From NCBI GenBank assembly GCA_963965975.1, contig OZ014425.1, positions 3,609,501 through 3,673,500 on the forward strand: DNA of 64,000 nucleotides, read 5' to 3'. This stretch comes from Xestospongia bergquistia. Its lineage: Eukaryota > Porifera > Demospongiae > Haplosclerida > Petrosiidae. The notes beneath the pieces were generated by a model that was given only the letters and a program-made list of their open reading frames with translations, was not told where the DNA came from and did not search any database. This document shows, piece after piece, positions 48,175 through 60,899 of the stretch; position 1 is the stretch's first letter, and each line of letters begins with the position of its first letter. Both the position numbers and the translations under genes were made by a program.

Positions 48175-50986
48175 TACCCACAGATATACTGACTGGGAAA
48201 ATTGGGCATAACTATGGGACAAACACAATAATGATATCATCAACAAAGTTATAGTGTTAATTACCCCATCCAATAATGAGGTAGAGGTACCATTTCTTTG
48301 ACAATGTAGTAAATACAATAACCAACAAGACCAACATTATGCCTTCACATAACATCCAACAGAAAGCAGCCAGGAAAAAAATGGAGAAGAGCTGCTATGA
48401 ATCCACAACCAATCTATTATATTAAATACGCACAATATGATTGAACAAGTTAGCTATATACCCTTGAATTTGTGACTTTGTGGCAATGCCAAATATGAAA
48501 ATGAGATAACCACAGAGAAAAGCTATACTCAAATTGAAATGGATGAAGTACTGAACACTTCGAATCAGTTTTTCTATTAAAATAATTTTATCAGAAAAAA
48601 GTATGAGTCATACTGCAATGACTTAGTTGAGTGTAAGCTAAAAGTAATTGTTAAGATACAACAGACACTAGAAATACTGAGACCAATATATGTAACAGCC
48701 TCTAGGGCAAAGTATTCAGGTGGAATAAAATGATCTAGGTGGGATCACAACTGTACATACCTCAACTCCATATATATCAATTAGTACAAGAAAGGGAGTA
48801 AGTAATGTGGCTGCTGTTACTAACAAAATTATATTGAATATATTCTATGTGTCTGATCAACATTGTCTTGATAGATACTAGCTCAATACATTCCATAGAC
48901 CAGGTACCATTACCACTAGTCCTGTAAAATATTATAATAATTAGAAAATGTTCATAATTGTTAGAATATATTACATTGGGAAATCCAAAAAAACATGGAT
49001 TTCCAGCATTCTGATACTAAATTGAGAAAGATTTAGTGTTATCATTTATCCATTTGCAATTATTTTCTTCCTGTATGAAAAATTACAAATGCTTGACAAT
49101 GTTGTTTACTGGGAAGTTAAAAATTGCTGGTATTTGGCTAGATGTATTTCTAGAGATGACTTGAGTTGTAATGACTTGTGTCACTGGAATATCTGTCGTT
49201 GTGCTAAAAGAATTATATAAAATATTTTGATAGAAATTTAGAGTTACAATATTAGATACTTACTTTGTCAGACTTGAAGGGAGAAAACTTGCTATGTTCT
49301 TAATTACTGCATGCATTTACTACAGCAATGTTTATGTCTAGTTTTTAAAATTTTGTTAACTTTTGATATTTTAAATGAAACTCTTCTTCTTGTCATTCTT
49401 GAAGATGTTGATATGGAATTCTCACTTAAGATATGCTATCGTTAACAGCGTAGATAGTGAACTCATAAATAAGAGGAAAAACCACAAATGTTATCTTGAG
49501 TATCTACTTGAAATACTGTGTAAATAGAATGATAACTGACATGTAATATTTCATTCAAGTGTTAATAGACATGAAGTATTAACCTAGCTTTTCTTTTTCT
49601 ACTACAAAAGTATGATATCGACAGATATATTAATAAATCCCTTACAGTCTCAAGAAAAGGGTTGGTGACATCAACACTGTCTATGTTTTTAGTAAGAATG
49701 TTAATAGATGTATCCAATATAACATTGCAAACTAGAACATCTTAAAGTTGTATTAGTAGCCAGTTGTGTGATGTTAATAATATCCTGAATCACATTGTTA
49801 ACAACATTATTTTCCTTTTTGAGCAGTGGAATTGGGATTTCCAGAAATAATTTAGTTCAGCTGAAAAGTGAGTTTATTAATAAAAATCTCTCATGCTTTA
49901 ATAAGTTGTTGATTAATGTTATAATGTGTGCTGTTCAGTTTTAGTGTTCACATCTATACCTTATTGAAAGCTTTAGTTAATAATTGAATTAAAGGACAGT
50001 CATTAAGATTGATGTCAGACCATATTCCCTGATTATAGTACAGTGTGTCTACTAACCTTACCTGAATGAACATTTCCTTTGCAAATTATTCATAATGTCT
50101 GCACGATTCACTAAAACTAGAAAGATACTAGGCCTTTTGTATAGGCTAGCAACTCTACAGGTCCTTGTTTTCAGATTCTCTTATTTTAAACATTTACTTC
50201 TTTCTTATTACTGACATTGTGACCTTACAACAGCAGTTTAATATCAAAAACTCATTTTCCTTTACAAATTGTCTGCTACATTCCTGATCATGAGGGAATG
50301 TTCAATATGTCTCCCTCCCATTATGACATATGTCAAAAGAAGTAACACAATTATCTGCCTATTTGCTCAAAACAATTAATCATTAATTTTGTTCTCGGCT
50401 CAATTTACAGACAATAGAATTCTCTGCCACAGTTTATAGTATGAATTACTGTTTTAAGAATTGTTACTTCAAATAATAATTGTTTTGTCTTTTTTGTGCT
50501 CCATATAATTGCAGTAAAACTTACTCTTACCACTCATCAATTGAATTCCATTGATACAATATTTTGAATATATATTAACCTTTTTCTAGTAAAGACAGAT
50601 CATCTAAAAAGTCCATAAAATATTTTGTAATGTGAAAGTTACACTATGTTCTTTATCTCTTTTTTCTATCTCTATCATAAAGATTCAGGAAATTAAATAG
50701 AGGTCTTTGTTGAGCTGCACACAGCATCATGACGAGATGGTACAGTATAATAGCTGGAGAAAATAGCCTTGCAGAGCTAATATTTTAACACATACTACAA
50801 AACATTAAAAAGGCAACCTATATATTGTTTTGTTTAATGATATTGTGTGTGTTTGTACTATTTTTGAGAAGATACCAATTATTTTAATTTGTCATGTATA
50901 TACACACCAGTCAAAAATAATCAACTATTATTTGTAATGATGGAGTCCAGTCAACTTGATAAAACTAGGTAATTAATATAATACAA

Positions 50987-52759
50987 TTATGAACTTTCAA
51001 ATTGTACTAGTGATATTTTAGGGAGAGCTGTGAAATAGTCCATTGCCTGTTTGACCTTGGTAACAGGAATATTAAACAGTGGATGTGTATGAACCTAGAA
51101 TCAAAAAATAACAACTTTATTGCTACAAATGATATATCTTCTAATATACTTATTGTATACACAAGAATAGGGATTGAACATTGCAGAGTAACACGGACAC
51201 ACTGTATGAAAAGTAACACAACATGCATGTGACATACTTCTATAAATTAGAATGTAATCTCATAGTAAATTCTCACTATGATGTCATAACTCAACTGCTG
51301 CACTGTTAACACAGAGAGAAAAACCGTGTCTTTGTTAAAAAAGCACAAGTTCAGTACAAATAAAAGTGAGCACAACCCTAAAAAGAGCAACATGTTTGAT
51401 CTCAGTGCACATCATGGTAAGAGTTTCCTATAAGATTAATTTAGAAAGCTACGTCACATGCATGTCGTGTCATTTCCCCTCTTATCTACTCTTGATACAA
51501 GTATTACCAATTTTAGTTTGTTAGCAACTATGATACTGACCAGTTCATTATTGGAGTCTCCAGTAATGTTGATAACCTTCTCTTCATCAAAGCAATGTTG
51601 TGAGACAGAGAGTCCACTTAAACAGTAACACGTGTGATAGAAATCTTTACCTCTAGGCAATAATAATAATTATTTCTGGTTGATGTGTGACGGGTTACAG
51701 AGTGGATAGAGAACTTACTTGCCAGGTTTATCAACAAGACCACCATAAGGTGATTGACAACAAAAGAGAATATATTCCTGTAATGCTTCTGTGTGTGTGT
51801 GTGTGTGTGTGCGAGATATTATAATATTAGTCATTAAATAGTTTGTATACCTTGATGAAATTGCCAGAGTTGAGGATGTAAAGCTTTGTCACCTAAAAAT
51901 GTAATGATAGAGTCAAGGCAGGTTTTACTTTATAGTATCTAAGGCTTTGGAACTTATAAATCTGAAAGGCATCCTGTACTATAAAAATAGGATAATGCAT
52001 TCTAAAATGTAACTCTTGTTCCATCAATTATTGTGTAATAAATCAATTAATGACATATTTAAAACTAGAGTGCCAAAAGAAAACTTATAATAATTTTTAT
52101 ACTTGATACAATTCATGTGACCTCTATTCTCGTTATCCTATGAATTGTCTTACCACAATGTTTTAGAGCCATGTATAGAAGAGGAAAGAGCCCTCCCATC
52201 CAAAAAGAGTAACAACCATCCACTAGCTTATTAGTACGTCCCTATAATACCACCACAATAATGATAATATTAATACTTAATTACTACCTGGAAACCTCCT
52301 TCCAATTTCATTTGACGATTACTTGCCCACTTCTTATAATTAACTATGTAAATAATGTTACATAATGTTATATGACATACCAATAATTTTTGAATATTGC
52401 ACAGTTGGTGTTGCCGTAGCAACAATAAAGCAGCAAACGAACAAAATGCATATCCTCCATGTGCTTCTGTTCCAGGAACAGCTGAGAACCCTCCTTCATA
52501 AGTCTGACAACTATAGCAAATTAAAATGTACTCAATTTAGTGCCATCTCATACATCCATTTAATATCTATTCATCCATTTATAACTTCTACTGTATTATC
52601 TAATCTAAAAACATAACCAGATACTTCCTCCTTTCATTACATTCATATCCTATAAATTATCTGTGCCTCACAATTACATAATCTTATTAGCATTAATTTA
52701 TATATCTTGAAGGTTGCATAGAACAATAGAATGAAACAATGAAAACAAACATAACCCAT

Positions 52760-52808
<49 letters not shown>

Positions 52809-54385
52809 CCTGATTTGCAAAAAGGGACCACTTCTGTCAAAACATTTGGGACATGATTTGTGAAAAATCAACTGTTAAAACATCTCAAAAACGGTTTTGT
52901 ATACAACTATACATACAGTTCTTATACATGCATAAATAATCTATATGTATACCAAACAGTTTATGGGTATGTTTTAACAGTTTTTCTTTCACAAATCAGG
53001 TCACATATGTTTTGACAGAAGTGGTCCCTTTTTGCAAATCAGGTCACATATATATATACATAACATATGGTCCAAAATAATCTTAAAAAATTAGGATATG
53101 CTTTGCAAAGGAAGTGATCTCATTCCATCCATCTTTCTACATTTGTATTCTAGTAACCTTGCTATCCATTCAGCAGTATTCTTTACCATATCATCAGTTA
53201 ATGTGTTAGTTAAGACTGCAGGTACTAAAGCACAATATGTACCTCTATGGAAAAGTAAAATAATAATAAAATCAAAGTCTTTCCAATGTTCTACCTGATA
53301 TCCACTTCTCCATCAGGATGCATTATAAAACTCCCATCAGGTTGATGCATCTTGGTAAGAAATAACTGCAGAGATGGTCTGGATAGGAAATTGACAATAT
53401 ATATCAAGAGTCATAACTGACCGATCAATGGCTTTATATGCCTCCTCTGTACCTAGTATACATAATGAGAGGACTGCAGCATAAGTGGGGGCTAAATGTG
53501 GGAGCTGACCAGGACCACCTATAGTATACAAAATATGTAAAACAAGCACATTTTTGTTATTGTCAGACAAAATGTTGTCAATTCTATGTGTACACTGTTT
53601 TTTTTGCCAAATTAATTAATCATATATACACACCTGCAAACCCTCCTTCGGGATCTTGACATCTCTTTAAGAAATCAATGATACTAAAGAAAATAAAACT
53701 TAACATCAATTACTCTCTCTTTATTTCCCTCCCATCTTTCTCTCTCTCTTACTCAGAAGTCAGCTGCTGAGATATAGGATACTTAAGAAGAGACATAGAT
53801 TGTAATATCCAATAACACAACCAAGGTCGACTAGCATCTAAACACTGAAGAGACGTACAGTCATTGCTAACTCTGTCACATAATGTACCTCATAATGAAA
53901 AGGAAGATGACGTATTCCTTCTCTGAGATAAGCCAGGTGTCTCTCTTTCATTAAATGAACTCTATTGTTAGGTGGGGATGGGTGGGATAATCATTATAAC
54001 AGTAATATGAAAGGCAGCGTCGCTGTCTTTAATATAACTTACATCTTATAGGACTATATTTATAGTATTGAGCATTAAAATTAACTTACCTATCTGTCAG
54101 CATAGTTTGATGATCTCTCAAATTTCTGTATATCTTTGAGATCTCAAATTCCACTTTAATCTATAAAATGGATTTTTTAATATCAACAGAACAGCCAGAA
54201 CTGATAGAAATGATTTAACCTTAACTGTATCTAAACTGCAATAAAACGTATGCCTATATCACACAATAAAAGCAGTGCTACATAGACTTATATAATACTC
54301 ATGTATATTTTGTTAACGTTATAGAATTGCCATTAAGAGGTAATTACTTGCTCTCGTGACGTTTTTGTAGAGAGACCATTTTCAT
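50987..54385 (-). CDS. FNTB: Protein farnesyltransferase beta subunit
   Basis: The catalytic subunit that, with the FNTA alpha subunit, attaches farnesyl to the Cys of CaaX proteins such as Ras. Sixteen exons (54385-54348, 54235-54220, 54160-54090, 53961-53889, 53844-53753, 53683-53634, 53518-53422, 53378-53295, 53244-53158, 52510-52381, 52332-52288, 52241-52154, 51892-51851, 51788-51719, 51652-51541, 51094-50987) give 400 codons against about 437 in mammals. The zinc ligands are all present: Asp and Cys in KLVDGCYSFW and His in DFYHTCYC. Other hallmarks are CLDASRPWLCYWIL, GGPGQLPHLAPTYAA, HQPDGSFIMHPDGEVDIR and GTEAHGGYAFC. Exon 2 is a 16-bp micro-exon chosen because it keeps the frame. An in-frame ATG six bases further in (54379) could also start. 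It is head-to-head with lipase gene 3 across 94 bp. Confidence 0.95.
51789..51812. repeat. (GT)n microsatellite at an FNTB splice acceptor
   Basis: On the FNTB strand (CA)n runs directly into the AG before the exon starting at 51788, so this acceptor has no normal polypyrimidine tract. Confidence 0.88.
52804..53048. mobile_element. MITE-like element with ~62-bp inverted repeats in an FNTB intron
   Basis: The ends are TGTGACCTGATTTGCAAAAA and, inverted, TTTTTGCAAATCAGGTCACA. The inverted match extends about 62 bp on each side with only a few mismatches, leaving a ~120-bp middle. It lies between a (TA)n(TG)n microsatellite at 52768-52806 and a (TA)n stretch at 53048-53058, so TA targeting is likely but a target duplication cannot be read. 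No coding capacity. Confidence 0.88.
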
Positions 54386-54479
54386 TTAAGATCAAGGAGT
54401 CCAACTGCTTGCGCCACATCACACATGAGGGCATCTAAATGAAAGGTAACCACGCCTTCTTTAAATACTTGACAGGAAG
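54386..54479. promoter_or_regulatory. Short divergent promoter between FNTB and lipase gene 3
   Basis: Only 94 bp separate the two start codons, so leaders and promoter must overlap. The same stretch is copied upstream of lipase gene 2 (about 45080-45173), where FNTB is truncated. No TATA box is visible. Confidence 0.6.
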
Positions 54480-57376
54480 ATGAGCTCTGAAGTGCCAAAA
54501 GTAACTCCACAACATGATCAAGGAATAGATCAGGATTCAGAACAGAGTCAACAGGATCAACATCAACAAGACGCTGGGAAAAGTCACCTGGAAGGTCAGC
54601 AGGATCAAGACCAAGACCCTGAACAAAGGCAGAAGGATCAACAGCCAGCACAAGATCAAAGAGTTCCAGAGCAGATCCAGCAGGATCAAGATCCAAAGCA
54701 AGGCCAACAAGAACAGGGCCAAACAGATCAACAAGACGAAGAACGAGGACAACAAGATCAACAAGACCCTGAGCATGATGAACAACAAGAACAGTCTAGT
54801 CCTGAAGCTAGCTCTTCTGAGCAGAGGAGAAGTTCTTTCCAGAATCATGCATTACATACTTATACTTGGGAGCCAACAGGAGACATCAAGTGAGTCATTC
54901 TATAATGTCACTGCCTTTACTACCAGTATAATTAGAGGCAATACAAGTTGCCATGTTGTTGTGTCATTTATAAGCTAATGTATATTATACTCTGTTCATG
55001 TAATTTGGGTGTGACATTGTACTTTCAAAGTTTTTGGTAAGTCATACTGAAACTGAAGCTTTTTGCGGTTCTTTGCAGTTAATCTTCTTAAATTATCTTT
55101 CTCTTACTATTAAAGGTATTTTCAACAGTTTTCTGAACTTTTCTGCTGAAGCTAGAGAACAATTGCGCAAGCATTCATTAATAAAGTACAAAATATGTAT
55201 GACATCAGTCATAGTGGAATGCAAAGGGTCTCTGGTAACTTTCCTAGATAGCTAGCATTCTAGTTTTTGATAAAATTTGCAGACTTACAAGGCGTTTTGA
55301 ATGGTGCAAGCCATTTCTCTCTAGCTCATTTCTAGCCAGAGTTATAACACTGAATTAGTAGTCATTTTCAACATGATCATGAACAGAGTATAATTGAAGC
55401 AGTAATTTATACATAACTATTTGCAAAGGGTCATTACTAGAAATGACTTAGTCACTGTTCCATTATGACATATTCACATGTCTATTCAACCACATATACC
55501 TATGATTGAACATAATATATTGTTCACTAAAACTAGTTTACTTCTGTAGTATTACTTCATTTAGAATGCTACATTTCAGATTCCTATATTGACAAAATTT
55601 ATGTCTAGCAAACACCTTAAGTCAACTATTATTTTAAATAATGTATATTTACTAAATATAGCTGCACTTTTGTGATTTAAACTTTTCAGATGTATAATTT
55701 TAGTGATCATTACAGTAGTTGTTAAATTTGCTAAAATTAGTATGTTCAGTTGAAAGTAGGCTTAAGGTAATGTATAGAATATTACTAATGTATCTATTTT
55801 TAATGAAGTATAATTTTCTTATAACAGAGCTCTATTGTATCTTTGTCATGGTATTAATGAATATATGGGACGTTATGAACTACTAGTTCAACATTTAAAG
55901 AACAACAACATACTAGTATTTGGATTAGATCTAGGTGAGATATATTAACTTATGTGTTAATGAATAATGTTATATAACTAGTTGGACATGGGAGGAGTGA
56001 AGGTGACCGTGGGTACATTCTTGATATCCAGTCCTATGCAACTGATGTCATTGCCTATATAGAAGATATGAAGGCCAAATATCCTTCAGTACCAATGTTT
56101 CTTATGGGACACTCAATGGTAAGCTCTCTACATTATTTCTCTTTGTTCATCTTCTCATAGGGTGGTCTTATTGCTACAATGGTTGCTATTCAAAGAGCTG
56201 ATCTATTCACTGGCCTTCTTCTTTCTGCTCCTGCACTTGACATTGATCCTGCGGAAGCAGGAGTCTTTTTAGTGAGCATGACCAGTTGCTATATATTTGG
56301 ACACATTACATTTTTAATACATGACACAGATACAGAAGGTCTAGTAGAGAAACACAAGTATAAATAGTTAATAAAATGTACATACTTTAATTTCCACCAA
56401 GTGTACTGTAATGAAACTACATAATATTTTTTTAGATTTACAGACTTTGTCATACAAATATCTTTTGGTATTTATAATTATAATTTTGTTACTTTTTATT
56501 TTCTCTTTAGAAATTTATGGCCAAAGTGTTAGGTGCTATTGTTCCCAAAGTTGGTGTTAAAACTTTTGACTATCATCTAATAAGTAGCATACCAGAAGAG
56601 GTATAATATTATTTATATTGTATAATGATATCTACTTTGTTTGTTTTAATATTTAACTTGCCTAAGTTGGACTACAGAAATGCTCCACTGTTTTCTCCTG
56701 ATGTTTGTCCTTAAATAGTATAGTTGTAAGTACTTTTTATTTTATATTGAAGATGTGAAGCCTACCATTCAATAAGTTCATATTGAATTCATAACAATTT
56801 AGAAAGTTTCTACCAGCCATTCCTAAGTAAAAATGATTATATGAGCTGTTTGAACATAGTATGTGAATTATAATTAAACCCTATAATTGAAGCCTATAAC
56901 CTTGTAAAGAGAAATGAGCTTGCAATTTCTTTTAATTCAATAAAAGAATTACTATGTCTTTTGCTATACAGGCTGAAGAATATAACAATGATCCTCTCAT
57001 AATTCATACTCCTATCAAAGCTGGTACGGGAGCTGCACTAATGAAATCAATACAGCTCTATCAACCACGAGCCCATGAGATCAGTTTGCCTCTTTTTTTG
57101 ATGCATGGTACTGCTGATCACATGGTCCCACTTCATGCATCAGAGTTGATATATAACAATGCTGCTAGTACTGACAAAACATATGAGGTAAAAGGAATAC
57201 ATGATTTAGTTATCTCTGATTGATTTTATTAGTTGTTTGCTGAAAGTTTTCATGAAGTTCTTCATGACAAAGAACAAGAAAGAGCTCGGCAATTGATTTC
57301 AGCATGGATCCTTGCTAGACTAAATGGACCTGTTCTATCAGCAGCAGTCCAAGAAGAAGCTATCATACAAACTTAA
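54480..57376 (+). CDS. Monoglyceride-lipase-like serine hydrolase, gene 3, with Gln/Asp-rich N-terminus
   Basis: Seven exons (54480-54889, 55828-55934, 55982-56118, 56161-56271, 56511-56600, 56972-57187, 57233-57376) give 404 codons, with exon junctions at the same places as gene 1. The hydrolase part has LCHGINEYMGRYELL, GHSMGG, GTADHMV and SFHEVLHD, so the Ser-Asp-His triad is intact. Residues 1 to about 110 are a low-complexity region of Gln, Asp and Glu (repeats of the DQQDQ and QQDQDP type), not found in gene 1 or in typical MGLL. The tail also extends 16 residues beyond gene 1 (GPVLSAAVQEEAIIQT). The extension is expected to be disordered; its role is unknown. Confidence 0.9.
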
Positions 57377-57846
57377 TCAAGTAGTCAGAACAACATAGAA
57401 TTTTTCATAACATTATTAAATATTGTTGTTAACTGATGATTTAGTAAACCATTCGATTGACTTAACTTTTAAGTATAATTATACCATTTGGTTTCCTCTT
57501 GGTTGATATATAGATTTTGAATCACAGTACGTTAATTGAATAATAGGTAAACTTTGAGGGAGACTTAATGATTTTGAGATCACCACAGGGCAGTCATGAA
57601 GTTGATCATGAGTTGTCAATAGTCAGGAGATGAAGGAGATATAGGTATTCCCTGCAGTGAGATACATTTCACTTTTCAACAGTCATCAAAGGCATCAATG
57701 ATAGATCAATTTTGTAATATTTATCTATTTGATGTCTTCATGATAAGTGTATGAGAATGTGATATCATTTATATATTAAACTAATGGGGAAAACACTGAC
57801 TTTATTCACTCTTTCCATATGAAAATGGCTATGAATTCTTCTGACC

Positions 57847-57969
57847 ATGCTGTCTCAAAACTATCTTGCACAGAGGCTGATATCAAGTATTACACATAAT
57901 GAAACTTATGGAGTGAGCTATCGAAAAAGACAAGAGACAGGATCATTTTATCATGGTTATTATCAGCTG
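57847..57969 (+). CDS. Possible first exon of the glycosyltransferase gene
   Basis: An ATG begins a 41-codon open stretch (MLSQNYLAQRLISSIT..., ending YHGYYQL) followed directly by a strong donor, CTG|GTAAGT, in phase 0. The glycosyltransferase exon at 60900 begins in phase 0 after a good acceptor and lacks its own start codon, so joining them would give a short cytoplasmic tail before the membrane anchor. The 2.9-kb intron is long for this region and the link is untested. Confidence 0.35.
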
Positions 57970-60240
57970 GTAAGTAGTGCTACGGCCTTCCGCCCACGCT
58001 ACGGAATCTGATTGGTCATGTCTGTAAAGTCAGCGTGGTATCTTCTACTTCGAGAGGATTCCAGGATGCTTGTGACAGTTGGCTCTTCGCAAAGGGTGAG
58101 AATAATATAAATATAATTGTCTGACACTTATATACTTAGTCGTCCATGGTTTTATTCTGAGCCTCTTGTCCTTTATATAATACAGAGAGTAGACTAAGTT
58201 CTATGAGATATAACATGCACTGCAATATTTTCTGAAATCTGTTACATTGCCTGACTCCTTTTAAACTTTTATGGCTAGTATATAAAGCTAGTCAGTGCAT
58301 GTACTTACTGCACTGACCAGCTTTAGTACAGGACAATCATGAATGATGTAAAGTTAATTCCCCTTGGCATTCAGTAAAGTATGTGGATGTTTTCTGTGGA
58401 GCTACCTATAGTCAGATACAGCATTTAGTTTAATAAAGAGGCCTTCAAGAGAGCAGATTGCATGTGGTTAAGCTACATCATAGTATACTTATGAATTTGC
58501 TAGGTAAGACATGACACATGATACGATATTAAATTACTAAAAGTATACTATCAACAAAATATAAATTACACTAGCACTAGAATGGAATAATTGAATGATT
58601 AGAATTAATTCTAAAACTAAAAATAAATTCTAAAGTGTTTAAATGTTCATTTGCATGTGAAGCCAGACAATTTGTTAGCTTAACAAATAACCAAGAATTT
58701 ATTAAGCAAATGACACAATGTGCATGTTACATATTATATATGTAAAGCTGACATGAAAAGCTTGTAGGCACACTGGTATTTACAAGTCAACTGTGTGATA
58801 TTTTATAAAATATGTTTAAATTGACTAGTGTGTTTTGATAATACACTTGTTGTTGAATCTTTTTTATTTTAACTTTTCATATTAAGTAAAATGTACACTA
58901 TCAGTACTAGTAACGTTTTCAGACTGAATAGACTATTGTTTCCTATTATTATTTAATTAGCTGTCTGGATTAATAAGACAAAATGTTTTTGTTTTAGCCC
59001 ACCTAGCTATGAGGGGTATATTATGTCATGGCACATTGTATCTGTAATATACTGGTAATTTATGTGCCTTTAAGAAATTTATTCTATTTAACCATTTCAA
59101 GCTAAAATTTTATTTATGCATAATAATATTTATGGAATTTGTCCTATCATTCTGCATATTAGCATACAAGCTCCATGCATTATTACTTCAGTGAGAATGT
59201 GTTGCCATCTTCATCCTCTTACATAAATGTGTATGAATAACTGTAGTAAGATGTGGGTTGGGCTATGACATGTTTATAGCTTGATAATTCAAATAGATGT
59301 GCATGCTGTAACTGTACTACATTGGTATGAACAATTTCTAAATTGATTTGATGACTTCATTATTTGTTAATGTCATTTGATGCATTTAATTTTGTCTACC
59401 CATGTACTTTAAGATTGTATATCTGTTTAAAACGTTATACATCATCATCATGAAAAGAAAACTAAAGAGTGACATAATATGAAGCTCATATTGAACTTAA
59501 AAAGTTAAGACAGAGAAGGAGTGTCTAACCACTTTACTATGATTTTCTGTCAAGTCGTTTGCTCATAGAAGGAATAATAATCTTAACACCTACTTGAAGC
59601 ACTTGAATCATGAGCTTTTGTTTCTAACCTTGTGCTTAAGTACAACAAATAGATGCTTCTCTGCTTCTCTATTTTGAGACCAGAATACATACAATATAGC
59701 CTCCATTGTTCATTATGTTATCATGTGTCATGTGTTATATAATAATTAGACCACAAAATTTAAAGCCACACACTGCATGCTATATATGGTCAAAATAGAG
59801 GTAGTGCTAATGACTTTCCTTCTCTTTTGTGTACTCCTGATTAAAAATGGTGACTTTGTAAATTGATTTTTAATCATTGCTATAAATGTTGATACCTGTA
59901 GTCCTAGCTATCATGATGAAATTTTCTTAGTATTCTTTTCACAAGCATCCTTCAATTACTTTTTTTTAAAAAGGGTGAGCAAAAATATAAGATTTTATCA
60001 CAAGCAGTCTTGCTTAAACTCCTTATCAAGTTTGCTGATTATATTATGTAGGGATGGCCATATTGTTTTAATTTACAATAATGTTTTAATTGAAAAGACA
60101 TAAAGGTGTTCCTATACAATGCTTCATGTTGAGTACCTAACAGAATGGTCCAACTCCAATTCATTTATATATTAATTGGATTGTCCAAGTGTTATTACAA
60201 ACAGATGATATACCGTAGATTAGGAGAGTTTCATTGTTAA
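57970..60240. other. AT-rich stretch without recognised genes
   Basis: About 2.3 kb with no reading frame above 60 codons, no recognised domain and no long repeat. A small imperfect inverted repeat lies around 57985-58010 (gctacggccttccgcccacgc...). It may be intron or intergenic. Confidence 0.5.
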
Positions 60241-60322
60241 AAAAATTCAAATATTTGACGATGTACAAAAATTAATTACACGAACATTATTACACATTGA
60301 AATATTTACAGTAGGAAAATTC

Positions 60323-60700
60323 ATGGTATATATAATGCACATGTTACGTCGCGGTGTTTCAGTGTTTAAAGTGAATATGGCTCTTTTGAGATATCTGAAA
60401 CCAACAGATGGACTGCCAGACCCAAAAGGTTCTCTATCATCTTCCATGCACCCACAGGCAATTGCTCGGGCGAATGAAGAAGTTAGGGAGGCCATGAAAA
60501 GTGTGTCAAGAAAACATGGACCTTATCAGGTGTACAGTGCAGATATACGAGCAAAAATTGCCAAATACGCTAGCTTATGGTATTACTGCAGCCTCGCATT
60601 TCTTTTCTAGAAAGCTGGAAAGCCTCTTAGTAAGACTCCAGTACATTCAATTCAAAATATTCGGGATCAATAAATTTTCGTACACGCCTCTTGTGCTTGA
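60323..60700 (+). pseudogene. Decayed transposon-derived reading frame
   Basis: Translation gives HPQAIARANEEVREAMKSVS, RKHGPYQVYSADIRAKIAKY and, after a one-base frame change near 60580, YGITAASHFFSRKLE. The pattern 'RGPY..Y....RA.IAKYA...G...A..RFFS..L' is one I associate with helix-turn-helix starts of transposon-related proteins common in invertebrate genomes; this is recalled similarity. The frame ends soon after. A host exon is less likely, but its open 5' part (60323-60580) cannot be excluded. Confidence 0.4.
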
Positions 60701-60899
60701 AATTTTTTTTAACATGTAAATTTTTTACATGAAACTTTTGTAACGCGAAAGTTTCCTGATCTACAGTAACTACTGTCCCTAGATTTGTAATAGGCTGATA
60801 ATTTTATTATAAAGACATGTACCTCTAAACTAAAACTATTATATAGTGCTTTCATTTTTTGTGTATTCAAAGATTATCTTTCATTTTTTTCCTTTTTAG

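Larger units (their letters stand above)
44162..50100 (-). pseudogene. Adhesion GPCR (family B2), disrupted
   Basis: Seven-helix exons can be read in order on the minus strand. TM1 is ALEAVTYIGLSISSVCCILT (48695-48600 region), TM2 SVQYFIHFNLSIAFLCGYLI (48580-48490), TM3 CGFIAALLHFF then, after a frameshift, WMLCEGIMLV (48410-48330), TM4 KKWYLYLIIGWG (48300-48265), TM5 ALWAFLGPVLLIIL (44930-44882), TM5-6 loop QALVCFHLRRQKHNKP, TM6-7 VGTLVLIPLLGLTWMFSLLL (44610-44500), then QGCIIFLFNIIRMKR and a tail ending at 44162. Upstream are a GAIN-like remnant (NVILDTSINILTKNIDSVDV, ~49700) and a Thr/Ser-rich stalk (~49100-49200). An extra T in a T7 run at about 48373-48380 breaks the TM3 frame, and 3.2 kb carrying a lipase copy sits between TM4 and TM5. 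The extracellular start was not resolved. Confidence 0.8.

Noticed and set aside
52643..52840. His/Thr-repeat frame
   Set aside because: It is a translation of the (TG)n microsatellite next to the MITE.
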